Shown: positions 17,313-26,814, numbered from the stretch's first letter. The stretch: DNA of 64,000 nucleotides from Onishia niordana (GCF_004798965.1 NZ_SDSD01000008.1:104516-168515); one strand, 5' to 3'. Notes: generated from the sequence alone by a model not told the origin. Numbers and translations: made by a program.

Positions 17313-18080
17313 ATGAAATACCCCCTGATGATGACCGCCGCCGCCCTGACGATGGGCCTGAGCCTGACGACCCAGGCCGCGGAGCCGCTAAAGATCGGCA
17401 TTTCTGCCGAGCCCTACCCGCCCTTCACCTATACCTCCTCCGAGGGCGAGTGGACCGGCTTCGAGGTCGAGCTGGGCATGGCCATCTGTGAGGCCATGGA
17501 CGTCACATGTGAGGTCACCCCCACCGGCTGGAGCGGCATCATTCCGTCGCTGAAGGCCGGTCGCATCGACATGATCATGAACTCGATGTCGATCACCGAG
17601 GCTCGCCAGCGAGTCATCGACTTCAGCGCGCCCTACTACTTCACCCCGGGCGCTTTCGTGGCCGCTGACGATCTCGCTCTCGAGGTACCGCAGGGCCTGA
17701 ACGGCCTGGTGCTGGGCGTGCAGTCCGCCACCACCAACGCCACCTATGCCCGTCGTGCCCTGCGCGACAGCGTGGGCGACATTCGCCTCTACGATCAGGC
17801 CGAACAGGTCAACCGTGACCTGCTGGCCGGCCGCCTGGACGTGATCCTGGCCGACGAGATCGCCATGACCGAGTTCCTGGAGCGCGACGAGGCCGAAGGC
17901 TACGCGATCAAGGCCACCGCCCCGCGCCACGAGGCCTACGGCGAAGGCGTGGGCATCGGCATCCGCAAGGGCGACGACGCCCTGAAGACGAAGATCGATG
18001 CGGCCATCGGCCAGGTCCGTGAAGACGGCACCTGCAGCACTCTGTCCGAGGAATACTTCGGCACCGACATCTGCACCTGA
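17313..18080 (+). CDS. Polar amino-acid ABC transporter, substrate-binding protein
   Basis: 255 residues. A signal peptide (1-22, TTQAAE) is followed by a type II periplasmic binding domain of the lysine-arginine-ornithine/HisJ class: KIGISAEPYPPFTYTSSEGEWTGFEVELG, then NSMSITEARQRVIDFSAPYYF, and GVQSATTNATYARR. Cysteines near residues 51 and 57 and in the final 20 residues (GTCSTL, DICT) could form disulphides. The ribosome site AAGGAG is strong and the gene has a 70-base leader separating it from the ATPase gene, typical for the more highly expressed binding protein of an operon. Confidence 0.88.
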   Translation: MKYPLMMTAAALTMGLSLTTQAAEPLKIGISAEPYPPFTYTSSEGEWTGFEVELGMAICEAMDVTCEVTPTGWSGIIPSLKAGRIDMIMNSMSITEARQRVIDFSAPYYFTPGAFVAADDLALEVPQGLNGLVLGVQSATTNATYARRALRDSVGDIRLYDQAEQVNRDLLAGRLDVILADEIAMTEFLERDEAEGYAIKATAPRHEAYGEGVGIGIRKGDDALKTKIDAAIGQVREDGTCSTLSEEYFGTDICT

Positions 18081-18164
18081 TCCCGGTCCTCGACGACGTT
18101 CGCCCGGCAGGTGGCCATTGCCGCCTGCCGGCCTCGCCCTGTCTCATCAAGGACGCGATACACC

Positions 18165-18878
18165 ATGAACACGGTTTCCCAAGAGGGGCTGCTCGACTGG
18201 GCCGGCCCCATTCTCCAGGGTGCCCTGACGACCCTCGAGATCGCCGTACTGGCCTATGCCATCGGCTTGATGCTGGGGCTGGTTGGCGCCAGCGCGCGCT
18301 TGAGTCCCTGGGCCCCACTGCGAGGCCTGGCCACCGCCTACTCGACGGCGGTGCGCGCCGTCCCTGAGCTGCTGCTGATCATCCTGCTCTACTACGCCGG
18401 CTCCCAGGCGCTCACCGCCCTGACCAACGCCATGGGACTACCCGGCCAGATCGCCATAAACGGCTTCGTCACCGCCGTGGGCGTGCTGGCCTTCGTCCAG
18501 GGCGCCTACATGACCGAGGTGCTGCGCGGCGCCATCCTGGCCATCCCCAAGGGCCAGCTCGAGGCCGCCGACGCCTTCGGCTTCTCCACCTGGGCGCGCT
18601 TTCACCGCATCGTGATTCCCGCCATGCTGCCCAACGCCCTGCCCGGCATGTCCAACCTGTGGCTGATCCTGATCAAGGACACCGCCCTGATCAGCGTCAT
18701 CGGCTTCAGTGAGCTGTTCTTCACCATTCAGCAGGCCGCCGCCAGCACCCGCGCCCATTTCCTGTTCTACGCCGCCGCCGGCGTCATCTACCTGCTGATG
18801 ACCCTGACCTCCACCGCGCTCTTCGCGCGCCTGGAGCGCTACGTACGCCGTGGCCAGCCCATATCCGAGGAGGCCTGA
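18165..18878 (+). CDS. Polar amino-acid ABC transporter, permease 1
   Basis: 237 residues, HisQ/ArtQ-type permease with about five membrane helices. The transporter EAA loop is seen as GAILAIPKGQLEAADAFGFSTWARFHRIV, and the His/Glu/Gln/Arg-opine permease start LLDWAGPILQGALTTLEIAVLAY is typical. It forms the translocation channel with the next gene, one base after its stop codon. ATG 18165 is preferred to 18111 because the longer frame adds a sequence that reads like intergenic DNA. Confidence 0.87.
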   Translation: MNTVSQEGLLDWAGPILQGALTTLEIAVLAYAIGLMLGLVGASARLSPWAPLRGLATAYSTAVRAVPELLLIILLYYAGSQALTALTNAMGLPGQIAINGFVTAVGVLAFVQGAYMTEVLRGAILAIPKGQLEAADAFGFSTWARFHRIVIPAMLPNALPGMSNLWLILIKDTALISVIGFSELFFTIQQAAASTRAHFLFYAAAGVIYLLMTLTSTALFARLERYVRRGQPISEEA

Positions 18879-18879
18879 G

Positions 18880-19650
18880 ATGGACTTTTCCTGGCTCGCC
18901 GATCCCTTCTATCAGGCGTACCTGCTCGAAGGCTTCGTCAACACCCTGTGGCTGGTCGCGGTCTCGGCGGTGGGCGGCCTGATCCTGGCCGTGGCCGTCG
19001 CCCTGGCACGGCTCAAGGGGCCGCGTCCGCTGGCCTGGCTGGCCCATGGCTTTACGACCGTGATACGCGGCACGCCGCTGCTGGTGCAGCTGTTCTTCTT
19101 CTACTACGGCGTCGGCCGCCTGCTGGAAGGCATCCCCGGGGTGCAGGACAGCCTCATCTGGCCGATCCTGCGTGATCCCTTCTTCTACGGCGCCCTGACC
19201 TTCATCCTGAGCGTTGGCGCCTACTCCGGCGAAGTGCTGCGCGGCGCCCTGCTCAGCGTGCCGCCCGGCGAGCGCGAGGCCGGCCGAGCCTTCGGCATGT
19301 CGCCCTTCCAGGTCTTCTTCCGGCTTTGGCTGCCCCGCGCCATCCAGCTATGCCTGCCGACACTGACCGGCGAGATGATCCTGCTGCTTAAATCCGTGCC
19401 GCTGGTCTCGACCATCGCGCTGATGGACCTGCTGCAGGCCGCCAATATCATTCGCGACGAGACCTTCCTGGTGTACGAGCCGCTGATGCTGATCGCCGGT
19501 ATCTACCTCGCGATGACGATGGTGCTGACCGTCGTGCTGCGCCAGGTAGAGCGCCACTTCCCCGGCACGCAGCCGACGCGCCACCGCTGGCTGCCGATTC
19601 GCGGCCAAGCGCGCACCCCCAAGGTGCCGGATACACCGCATCACCGGTAA
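18880..19650 (+). CDS. Polar amino-acid ABC transporter, permease 2
   Basis: 256 residues, HisM/ArtM-type. The start FLEGFVNTLWL-like motif (YLLEGFVNTLWLVAVS) and the EAA loop (GALLSVPPGEREAGRAFGMSPFQVFFRLWLP) identify it. It pairs with the preceding permease; ribosome site GAGGAGG sits at the end of that gene. The C-terminal 40 residues are basic and hydrophilic. A GC-rich hairpin (19666-19688) follows shortly after the stop and probably ends the operon. Confidence 0.87.
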   Translation: MDFSWLADPFYQAYLLEGFVNTLWLVAVSAVGGLILAVAVALARLKGPRPLAWLAHGFTTVIRGTPLLVQLFFFYYGVGRLLEGIPGVQDSLIWPILRDPFFYGALTFILSVGAYSGEVLRGALLSVPPGEREAGRAFGMSPFQVFFRLWLPRAIQLCLPTLTGEMILLLKSVPLVSTIALMDLLQAANIIRDETFLVYEPLMLIAGIYLAMTMVLTVVLRQVERHFPGTQPTRHRWLPIRGQARTPKVPDTPHHR

Positions 19651-20162
19651 TCGCCAGCTACTCCACCGCCCGGCACAGCGCCGGGCGGCGAGGGGCCCCT
19701 ATCCCGAAGCGGTGATCGGCCAGGTCGCCGCCGACAACGCCTGAAACCAGCCAGCACCAGGCGTTACTCCCTGCCCCCGCCGCACTAGCCTTATAGCGGG
19801 TTCAGCACACCACTTCCTCGTAAGGCAATACTACCGTTAGCCGGCGAGGTTGTGTTGCGTCTGGGAATTCGCCAGTATCTTCTTATCAGTTAATCAAGCA
19901 CGTACCGATAGACCAGACGACGGCGCTGAGTGCCTGCCACGTTTTTCCGCCACAGTCCTGGGGCGATATAAGCAGGATGATCCAGCAACATGCGCAAGCA
20001 CGCGAACTCTGCACAGCTTGCAGCGCTAGAAAAATATCTAATTTATATCAATCGATTAGAAAAACTCCGGATGTGCTAGATAACATCCCTGAACACGCAG
20101 GCGCGTTCAAGTGACTAACTTAGCGTGAAATCTAATGTCTGTTCTTTGTAAGTGAGGTTTGT
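19651..20162. other. Gene-free stretch: operon end and AT-rich leader of an orphan gene
   Basis: About 510 bases without a gene. It begins with a hairpin CCGCCCGGC (19666-19674) / GCCGGGCGG (19680-19688) that may terminate the amino-acid transporter operon, although it lacks a T-run. From about 19800 the base composition falls sharply, matching the AT-rich gene that follows. Nothing else recognised. Confidence 0.5.
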
Positions 20163-20726
20163 ATGAGCGAAAAACTGGAGCCGTTCATACTGTTCCGAGA
20201 AAAAGCTGAAAAGCTTTTAGACAGTTCGTTTGCAAAAGAGATGGCAAAGCCTACAGGAGTAGATATTAGTTGGACTGATGAGGGCCAAATTGCTGGTCAT
20301 CGAGGTCCAGGTCAGGAGTCTATCGACGCATATCTTTTAACCTTTAGGTTTTTCATCCTGGGAAACGAAAGCATTTCCTTTAAAAATATGGGAAAAAATT
20401 TCCATGAAGGGATTAATGATCAAGAGCTTTATAAAAAGTTTGAAGGGGTAAGAACAGCACTCAACCAGTTCCTAGACGGTGACTCGAGCTTCAACGTACA
20501 AGGAATGATCAGTAGGCGGCAGCTAATGGAAGTATTCATCTTTGGCGACCTTAGCCATGCTAATCATCGAGATAAAAGAAACCGCTACAAGTCTTGGATG
20601 GCTAACGAATTTATGGCCGAACTCATGAAGAATGAATTTAGGCTCATTATTGGGACGACGCTTATTGCCATCGCCCATGTTGACAAGCTGTGCAAAGAGG
20701 CAATTGATCGGCATGCGAATATATAA
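20163..20726 (+). CDS. AT-rich orphan gene, unknown function
   Basis: 187 residues, no recognised family and no signal peptide or membrane helix. The protein is charged and probably helical, with a central stretch FFILGNESISFKNMGKNFHE and an ending TLIAIAHVDKLCKEAIDRHA. Codon use (many A/T-ending codons such as AAA, TTT, ATA) differs plainly from every neighbour, so the gene was most likely acquired. It is preceded by GTAAGTGAGG about 5 bases from the ATG. It stands alone between the amino-acid importer and a regulator. Sequence just after the stop (TAACAAGGCAATCAAC ... GGCGTTA) faintly resembles an integron cassette recombination site but is too short for a good match. Confidence 0.6.
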   Translation: MSEKLEPFILFREKAEKLLDSSFAKEMAKPTGVDISWTDEGQIAGHRGPGQESIDAYLLTFRFFILGNESISFKNMGKNFHEGINDQELYKKFEGVRTALNQFLDGDSSFNVQGMISRRQLMEVFIFGDLSHANHRDKRNRYKSWMANEFMAELMKNEFRLIIGTTLIAIAHVDKLCKEAIDRHANI

Positions 20727-20942
20727 CAAGGCAATCAACTACGCGCCGGTTATCGTGGCGTTAAAAACATTTGACTCAGATTCCTAGAATAACCGCAACA
20801 CGTTGGACCATACGATAAAACAGGAGAGGCACCGGCACCTTTCCCGGCTCACAGTTCAAAGTAAGCTAGAGATCGGTGCAGCCCGCTCGAAAGACCGCCT
20901 CGTCCACGCCGATGGTAGTGAGGTTGAAAGGAGTCAGCCCAC

Positions 20943-21920
20943 TCAGCCCCCGCGCACCTGGCGCGGGGTCTTGGCGAAGTGGTCCCGAAAGGCCCGCGAG
21001 AAGCTCGAGGCGCTGGTGAAGCCGCAGGCGAGCCCCACGGACAGGACATCCAGGTCGGTCTCGGCCAGTAGCTGGCGGGCACGCTCAAGGCGCAGCTGCA
21101 GGTACCACTGGCGCGGCGTGGCGCCCAGCTCCTGCTCGAAAAGACGCTGCAGCTGACGCGAGGAAATGCCGCTGCGCTCGGCCACTGCCGCGAGCGTCAG
21201 CGGGGTCTCCAGGTGGCGCTCCATCATCGCCACGGCATCGACCAAGTGCCGACGGTGGGTGCCCAGTCGCCGCGCCAGGGTCATGCGCTGCTGGTCGCGG
21301 CGGGTGCGCATGCGCTCGTGAATCAGCTGCTCGGAGACGTCGATGGCCAGTGCCTGGCCGTGACGCCGGGCAATCACCTCCAGCGCCATGTCCATGGCCG
21401 CGGCGCCTCCGGCACAGGAGAAACGCCGCGGGCCGAGTTCGAACAGCTCGTCGCTGGTGGCGATCGAGGGAAAGCGCTCGCGAAAGGCCGGCAGGCTCTC
21501 CCAGTGCAGGGTCACTCGCTCACCGTTCAGCAAGCCGGCCGTGGCCAATACGAAACAGCCGGTATCCAGCCCCCCGAGTACACATCCAGCCTGAGCCAGA
21601 CGATTGAGCCAGCGCGTGATGGCGCGGCTCTGGTGTGCCTCGGGGTCGAAGCCGCTGCAGACCGCCAGCGCCGGGAGATGATGGACGGCATCGATGGCCT
21701 CGTCGGCGAGCAGCGTCATGCCGTTGGAGGCGGTCACCGGGCCGCCGTCCTCGCTTACCAGCGTCCAGTCGTAGAGCGGCCGGCCGCTGATGCGGTTGGC
21801 GATGCGCAGCGGCTCCACCGCCGAGAAGAAGGCCATCATCGAAAAGCGCGGCAACAGCAGGAAACCGAGGCGCTCGGGGCCGGAGCTCGGTGAAACAAGG
21901 CGTGAGGAATCGGGGCGCAT
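20943..21920 (-). CDS. GlxA-family transcriptional regulator, divergent from cyanophycin genes
   Basis: 325 residues; the frame stays open to 22064 but ATG 21920 matches the start of the paralogue at 8860. The DJ-1/PfpI-like half (PERLGFLLLPRFSMMAFFSAVE; AGCVLGGLDTGCFVLATAGLL) is nearly the same as in that paralogue, while the AraC half (LTLAAVAERSGISSRQLQRLF; LSVGLACGFTSASSFSRAFRDHF) is more different. It is divergent from cyanophycinase. ArgR of Pseudomonas, an arginine-responsive activator, has the same domain order, so control of cyanophycin or arginine genes is plausible, but the sensor half is closer to the carnitine-type regulator and the ligand is open. Confidence 0.82.
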   Translation of the reverse strand: MRPDSSRLVSPSSGPERLGFLLLPRFSMMAFFSAVEPLRIANRISGRPLYDWTLVSEDGGPVTASNGMTLLADEAIDAVHHLPALAVCSGFDPEAHQSRAITRWLNRLAQAGCVLGGLDTGCFVLATAGLLNGERVTLHWESLPAFRERFPSIATSDELFELGPRRFSCAGGAAAMDMALEVIARRHGQALAIDVSEQLIHERMRTRRDQQRMTLARRLGTHRRHLVDAVAMMERHLETPLTLAAVAERSGISSRQLQRLFEQELGATPRQWYLQLRLERARQLLAETDLDVLSVGLACGFTSASSFSRAFRDHFAKTPRQVRGG

Positions 21921-22127
21921 GGCGATCAAGGGCTGGGCCGGTGAAGGGATGGGCGGACCGGGGCCCAACATGATGGCGGGCGATCCCCAGCGGGGCAAGC
22001 GATTGAGGGGGTGTGACGCCTCATGACGACTATGCTGAGTGAGACAGGTCGGCCTCTGAGGCATTGCCTTGGGTAGCTTCCCTGCTTCAGGGCTCTCTCA
22101 AAAGCGTCGCTGGGCGGCGAAAGGATC

Positions 22128-22976
22128 ATGACCGTTTCTCTCGGCTCGGCATCCGGCCACTTGGTGGCCATCGGGGGGGCCGAAGACAGAACCTCGGAAC
22201 TCGACATCCTCAAGCGGGTGTTCGCCCTGGCGCCCACGGATAACCAGGAGGTCGCGGTCATCGCCACGGCGAGCGGCATCCCCAAGCAGATCCTTCCTGA
22301 TTACGAGGCGGCCTTCACACGCCTGGGCGCAAGCCGCGTCCATTCGCTGGACATCCAGGATCGCCAGCAAGCCGCTCACGCCGACACGGTGCAACGGATC
22401 GAGCAGAGTGGTGTGATCTTCTTCACCGGCGGCGACCAGCTACGCTTGACCAACGTGTTTGGCGGCACGCCCATCCTGCAGGCCGTCCGCGAGCGATTGG
22501 CGGCCGGGGCCGTGGTGGCAGGCACCAGTGCCGGTGCCGCGGCCATGCCCGGCACCATGATCTACAACGGCGCCGCCGCGGATGCTCTGCGCAAGGGCGC
22601 GGTCAACATGACCTTCGGGCTGGGGCTCGTCGAGGGGCTGATCATCGACAGCCATTTCTTGGAGCGCGGCCGCTTCACGCGCCTGATGGAGGTCGGCGCG
22701 AGCAACCCCGAACACCTGGGCGTGGGCATCGGCGAGGATGCCGGCGTGATCATCCATCCTCACGGCATTCTCGAGGCCATCGGCTCGGGGCACGTCATCC
22801 TCATCGACAGCCACGAGCTGGCCAGCTCCAACATCGCCGAACTGTCGATGGGTGAGCCAGTGGCCGTCGAGCACATGATCCTGCATGCCCTGGTCAGTGG
22901 CCACGGTTTCGATCTCAAGGCACGGCGCTACCTGGTCACAGATGAGCTGCGTGCCGCACTGGCCAACGCCCAATGA
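22128..22976 (+). CDS. cphB: Cyanophycinase
   Basis: 282 residues, peptidase family S51. The nucleophile is S134 in AGTSAGAAAM, with FFTGGDQLRL and DSHFLERGRFTRLMEV forming the rest of the active-site region. The enzyme cleaves the stored polymer multi-L-arginyl-poly-L-aspartate into beta-Asp-Arg dipeptides. The lack of a signal peptide indicates the intracellular (CphB) type. It starts with a good ribosome site (AAAGGATC) and overlaps the start of the cyanophycin synthetase gene, so synthesis and breakdown genes share one transcript. Confidence 0.9.
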   Translation: MTVSLGSASGHLVAIGGAEDRTSELDILKRVFALAPTDNQEVAVIATASGIPKQILPDYEAAFTRLGASRVHSLDIQDRQQAAHADTVQRIEQSGVIFFTGGDQLRLTNVFGGTPILQAVRERLAAGAVVAGTSAGAAAMPGTMIYNGAAADALRKGAVNMTFGLGLVEGLIIDSHFLERGRFTRLMEVGASNPEHLGVGIGEDAGVIIHPHGILEAIGSGHVILIDSHELASSNIAELSMGEPVAVEHMILHALVSGHGFDLKARRYLVTDELRAALANAQ

Positions 22977-25651
22977 AGATTCTCGAGCATCGGGCCCTGC
23001 GCGGCCCCAACTACTACAGCCGCTACCTGAGCATCTTCATGCGCCTGGACATCGGCGAGCTGGAGCAGCGCCCCAGCGACACCGTGCCCGGTATCGTCGA
23101 GCGACTCACCGAGCTACTGCCGACCCTGCAGGAGCATCGCTGCTCAATCGGGCGCCCCGGCGGCTTTCTGGAGCGGCTGGCACGTGGCACCTGGGCCGGC
23201 CATGTGGTCGAGCATGTGGCACTTGAGCTGCAGAACCTGATCGGTTTCTCGGTGGGCTATGGCAAGACCATCGACAGCTACGAGACCGGGATCTACAACG
23301 TCGTCTATCGCTACCGGGACGAGGCCAGCGGCCTGGCAGCAGGCGTCGAAGCCGTCGAGCTGGTGAGCCGGCTGTTTCATGGCCTCGAGATCGATATTCA
23401 GGCGATCATCGCCCGGCTCAAGGTGGTACGCGATGCGCACATGCTGGGCCCGTCCACCGCTTCGATTATCGCGGCCGCCGCGCATCGGGGCATTCCCTAC
23501 CTGCGCCTCAGCGACGACAGCAGCTATCTGCAGTTGGGCCATGGCCACCGCCAGCAGCGCATTCAGGCCACCGTGACCTGTCACACCGACCTGATCGGTT
23601 ACAGCATTGCCGATGACAAGCAGTGGACCAAGCAGTTGCTCGGCGATGCCGGCATCCCGGTGCCCAAGGGCGAGGTCTGCTACACCGTCGATGAGGCCCT
23701 CGAGGTAGCGCATCACCTCGGCTATCCGCTGGCGGTGAAGCCGCTGGTCGGCAACCATGGCCGCGGCGTGAGCACCGAGGTCGAGGGTGATCAGGCCCTG
23801 CGGGACGCCTTCGAGATCGCCGCGCGTCACCACTCCTCGGTGATCGTCGAGCAATGCATCAAGGGCATGGATCATCGTCTGCTGGTCATCAACGGCCAGC
23901 TGGTGGCGGCCGCCCGGCGCCAGCCGGCGCATGTGATCGGCGATGGCAGCGCCACCCTGCAGATGCTGATCGAACGGGAAAACGCCGACCCACGCCGCGG
24001 CGTCGGCCATGAAAACCTGCTCACCCAGATCGACATCAACGAGCAGTCGCGACGGCTGCTCGACCAGCAGCAGCTGCGGCTCGAGAGCGTGATTGCCGCA
24101 GGCGAGATCGTCTACCTGAAACCCACGGCGAACCTGAGCACCGGGGGCACGGCCACCGATGTGACCGACGATGTCCACCCGGAGGTGCGCTATTCGGCGG
24201 AGCGCATCGCGCGCCTGATCGGTCTCGACATCATCGGCATCGACCTGCTCGCCGAGACCCTGAGCCGCCCCCTCGATGAGCAATCCGCGGCCGTGGTCGA
24301 GGTCAACGCCGGGCCCGGCTTTCGCATGCACCTCTCCCCCACCCACGGCCAGGGCCGCGATGTCGGTCAGCCGGTCATCGATATGCTGTTTCCGGAAAGC
24401 GACAGCGATGCGCGCATCCCCATCGTCGCGGTCACCGGCACCAACGGCAAGACGACCACGGTGCGCCTGCTCTCGCATCTTCTTCGCCAGGCGGGGCGCA
24501 AGGTGGGCATGGCCTGCACCGGGGCCATCGAGGTCGACAGCCACGTCATCATGCGTGGCGACTACAGTGGCCCCCAGGCGGCAGCCATTGTGCTGCGCGA
24601 ACCGACGGTCGAGTGTGCCGTACTCGAGGTGGCACGAGGCGGCATCATGCGACGCGGGCTAGGCTTCGATGCTTGCGATGTCGGTGTACTGCTCAACATC
24701 GCAAGCGATCACCTGGGCGAGCATGACCTTCACACCCTCGATGAACTGGCACGCTGCAAGACGGTGGTGATCGATGCCGTGCGCCCTGAGGGCACCGCCG
24801 TACTCAACGCCGATGACCCGCGGGCGCTGGCCGCCCAGGAATGGTCGCGAGGCGACATTATCCTCTTCACCCTGAACCCCGACTCACGGGCCATCCGTCA
24901 GCATGTTCACGATCAGGGCGTGGCCTTCACCGTCTACCAAGACGACCTGGTGATGCGTCAGGGACGCGTCGAGGCCAAGCTTATTCCCGTTACCGAGGTG
25001 CCGATCACCTTCGAAGGCCATGCCCGCTTCAACGTCGCCAACGCCCTGGCAGCCAGCGCCGCGGCCTATGCCCTGGGGCTGTCGCTATCAGACATCCGCC
25101 TGGGCCTGAGCACCTTCCACCCCACACCCGGACAGAACCCCGGCCGCACCAACCTGATCGAGGCCGATGGCCTGAAGGTGCTGATCGACTACGGCCACAA
25201 CGTGCCGGCCCTGGATGCCCTGACCGAGCTTGTCCGTGCGCTTCCGGCCGGGCGGCGCATCGGCGTGGCCAGCGCCCCGGGCAATCGCCGCGATGAAGAT
25301 CTCTTCGAACTGGGCGCACGGCTGGCCGGGATGCTCGACGTGGCCATCCTCTGTGAGACCGACCCTCGTGGCCGACACCCGGGCGACGTCGCCGGGCTGC
25401 TGCGCGATGGCGCGGCCTCGATACCGGAGGCCTGTCACGTCGAAGTCGTCATGGATGAGCGGCAAGCCATCGACCGGGCCTTCGATGAGGCCGGCGATGG
25501 CGACCTGCTGGTACTGCTGATCGATGATGTCGAGGGCACCGTCGAGCGCCTCAAGGAGCGCCGGAGTAAGACGAACACCTCAGGCGATGCGCCTTCGGTC
25601 GAACAACACGCTGCCAATATTCACACGCCGCGAGGTGACCGCCCATGCTGA
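22973..25651 (+). CDS. cphA: Cyanophycin synthetase
   Basis: 892 residues, close to the usual length of CphA1. The N-terminal domain opens with MKILEHRALRGPNYYSRYLS; an ATP-grasp domain follows (about 220-480: KQWTKQLLGDAGIPVPKGEV, VEQCIKGMDHRLLVI, VVEVNAGPGFRMHLSP), then a Mur-ligase-like domain with P-loop VTGTNGKTTT at about 487-496. The ATP-grasp domain adds Asp and the Mur-like domain adds Arg to the growing polymer. The C-terminal 40 residues are hydrophilic. It is the middle gene of cphB-cphA-iadA with overlapping ends on both sides. Confidence 0.93.
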   Translation: MKILEHRALRGPNYYSRYLSIFMRLDIGELEQRPSDTVPGIVERLTELLPTLQEHRCSIGRPGGFLERLARGTWAGHVVEHVALELQNLIGFSVGYGKTIDSYETGIYNVVYRYRDEASGLAAGVEAVELVSRLFHGLEIDIQAIIARLKVVRDAHMLGPSTASIIAAAAHRGIPYLRLSDDSSYLQLGHGHRQQRIQATVTCHTDLIGYSIADDKQWTKQLLGDAGIPVPKGEVCYTVDEALEVAHHLGYPLAVKPLVGNHGRGVSTEVEGDQALRDAFEIAARHHSSVIVEQCIKGMDHRLLVINGQLVAAARRQPAHVIGDGSATLQMLIERENADPRRGVGHENLLTQIDINEQSRRLLDQQQLRLESVIAAGEIVYLKPTANLSTGGTATDVTDDVHPEVRYSAERIARLIGLDIIGIDLLAETLSRPLDEQSAAVVEVNAGPGFRMHLSPTHGQGRDVGQPVIDMLFPESDSDARIPIVAVTGTNGKTTTVRLLSHLLRQAGRKVGMACTGAIEVDSHVIMRGDYSGPQAAAIVLREPTVECAVLEVARGGIMRRGLGFDACDVGVLLNIASDHLGEHDLHTLDELARCKTVVIDAVRPEGTAVLNADDPRALAAQEWSRGDIILFTLNPDSRAIRQHVHDQGVAFTVYQDDLVMRQGRVEAKLIPVTEVPITFEGHARFNVANALAASAAAYALGLSLSDIRLGLSTFHPTPGQNPGRTNLIEADGLKVLIDYGHNVPALDALTELVRALPAGRRIGVASAPGNRRDEDLFELGARLAGMLDVAILCETDPRGRHPGDVAGLLRDGAASIPEACHVEVVMDERQAIDRAFDEAGDGDLLVLLIDDVEGTVERLKERRSKTNTSGDAPSVEQHAANIHTPRGDRPC

Positions 25652-26814
25652 CCGGCCTTCCTCCAGAGGCATCGCTGCTGACCCTGTTGCGCGTAGGCAG
25701 CATTCAGGCCCCCGAACTGCTCGAGGCCACCGACATCCTGATCGCCGATGGCCGCATCGCGGCGCTCGGGCGCGGCCTGGAGGTGCCTGCGGGCTGGCCG
25801 GTGCGGGTCGTCGAGGCGCCGAACCTGATCGCCGTACCCGCCTTCATCGACCAGCACGTGCACGTGACCGGTGGCGGCGGTGAAGGTGGCTGCGGTTCCC
25901 GCTGCCCGGAGATCAACGCCCGGGAGATCGCGGCCATGGGCATCGGCACCGTGGTCGGCGTGCTGGGCACCGACGGCATCAGCCGTTCGCCGGCGGACCT
26001 TTTGGCCAAGGTGCGCGGGCTGCGCGCCGACGGCATCGCCGCCTACATGTACACCGGGTCCTACCGCGTGCCGCCACCGACCCTCACCGGCGACCTGCAG
26101 CGCGACCTGGCCTGGATACCTGAGATCATCGGCCTGGGTGAAATCGCCATCTCGGATCACCGCTCGAGTCAGCCCCGGCAAGACGAGCTCGAGCGGCTGG
26201 TCAGCGAGGTTCGAGTCGGCGCCATGCTGGCCGGCAAGCGCGGCATCTGCCACTTCCATGTCGGCGATGGCGCTCGCGGGCTCGAGCCGCTGCGTCGCCT
26301 GCTCACCGAGACCGAGATTCCCGCCGAGCAGGTGATTCCCACCCATGTGAACCGCCATCGCGCCCTGCTCGAGGAGGCCGCCGACTACGCGCTGAGCTTC
26401 AAGGCCTGTGTGGATGTGACCGCCTTCGACGACGCTTGCGAGGATGACCTGAGCGGCTTCGGTGCCGTGGCGCGGCTGCTTGACCGCGGCATGCCGGTCG
26501 AGCGCATCACGATGAGCTCCGACTGCAATGGCAGCCTGCCCGAGTTCGACGCCCAAGGCGGCTATCTCGGCATGCGGGTGGCGCGCAACACCACCCTGAT
26601 CGCCGACTGGCGACGCTTGGTACACGAGCAGGTGCTGGCGCTGGATGAGGCGCTGGGCGTGATCTCGGGCAACGTCGCCAGAGTGCTGGGGCTGCACGCC
26701 CATAAGGGCCGCCTGGCGGTGGGCTTCGATGCCGACGTGACCCTGCTCGACGCCACGCTCCAGCCGCAGCGGACCTATGTGGCGGGGCGCTGTGTCTATG
26801 CCCGAGACACCTAG
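25645..26814 (+). CDS. iadA: Isoaspartyl dipeptidase
   Basis: 389 residues, metal-dependent amidohydrolase. The metal-binding FIDQHVHVTGGGGEGG segment, the SDHRSSQP loop, CHFHVGDG, IPTHVNR and SSDCNGSLPEFD match IadA of Escherichia coli. The enzyme hydrolyses beta-aspartyl dipeptides; next to cyanophycinase it would split beta-Asp-Arg into aspartate and arginine, completing mobilisation of the polymer. Overlaps cphA by seven bases with a GAGGTG ribosome site inside cphA. Confidence 0.9.
   Translation: MLTGLPPEASLLTLLRVGSIQAPELLEATDILIADGRIAALGRGLEVPAGWPVRVVEAPNLIAVPAFIDQHVHVTGGGGEGGCGSRCPEINAREIAAMGIGTVVGVLGTDGISRSPADLLAKVRGLRADGIAAYMYTGSYRVPPPTLTGDLQRDLAWIPEIIGLGEIAISDHRSSQPRQDELERLVSEVRVGAMLAGKRGICHFHVGDGARGLEPLRRLLTETEIPAEQVIPTHVNRHRALLEEAADYALSFKACVDVTAFDDACEDDLSGFGAVARLLDRGMPVERITMSSDCNGSLPEFDAQGGYLGMRVARNTTLIADWRRLVHEQVLALDEALGVISGNVARVLGLHAHKGRLAVGFDADVTLLDATLQPQRTYVAGRCVYARDT

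Noticed and set aside
20722..20766. Integron attC-like sequence after the AT-rich orphan gene
   Set aside because: It begins TAACAAGGC and ends GGCGTTA, but is about 40 bases long, lacks a clear pair of core sites and no integron integrase is in view.
23144..24544. Long open frame antisense to cphA
   Set aside because: A composition shadow of high-GC coding DNA; no ribosome site or recognisable domain.
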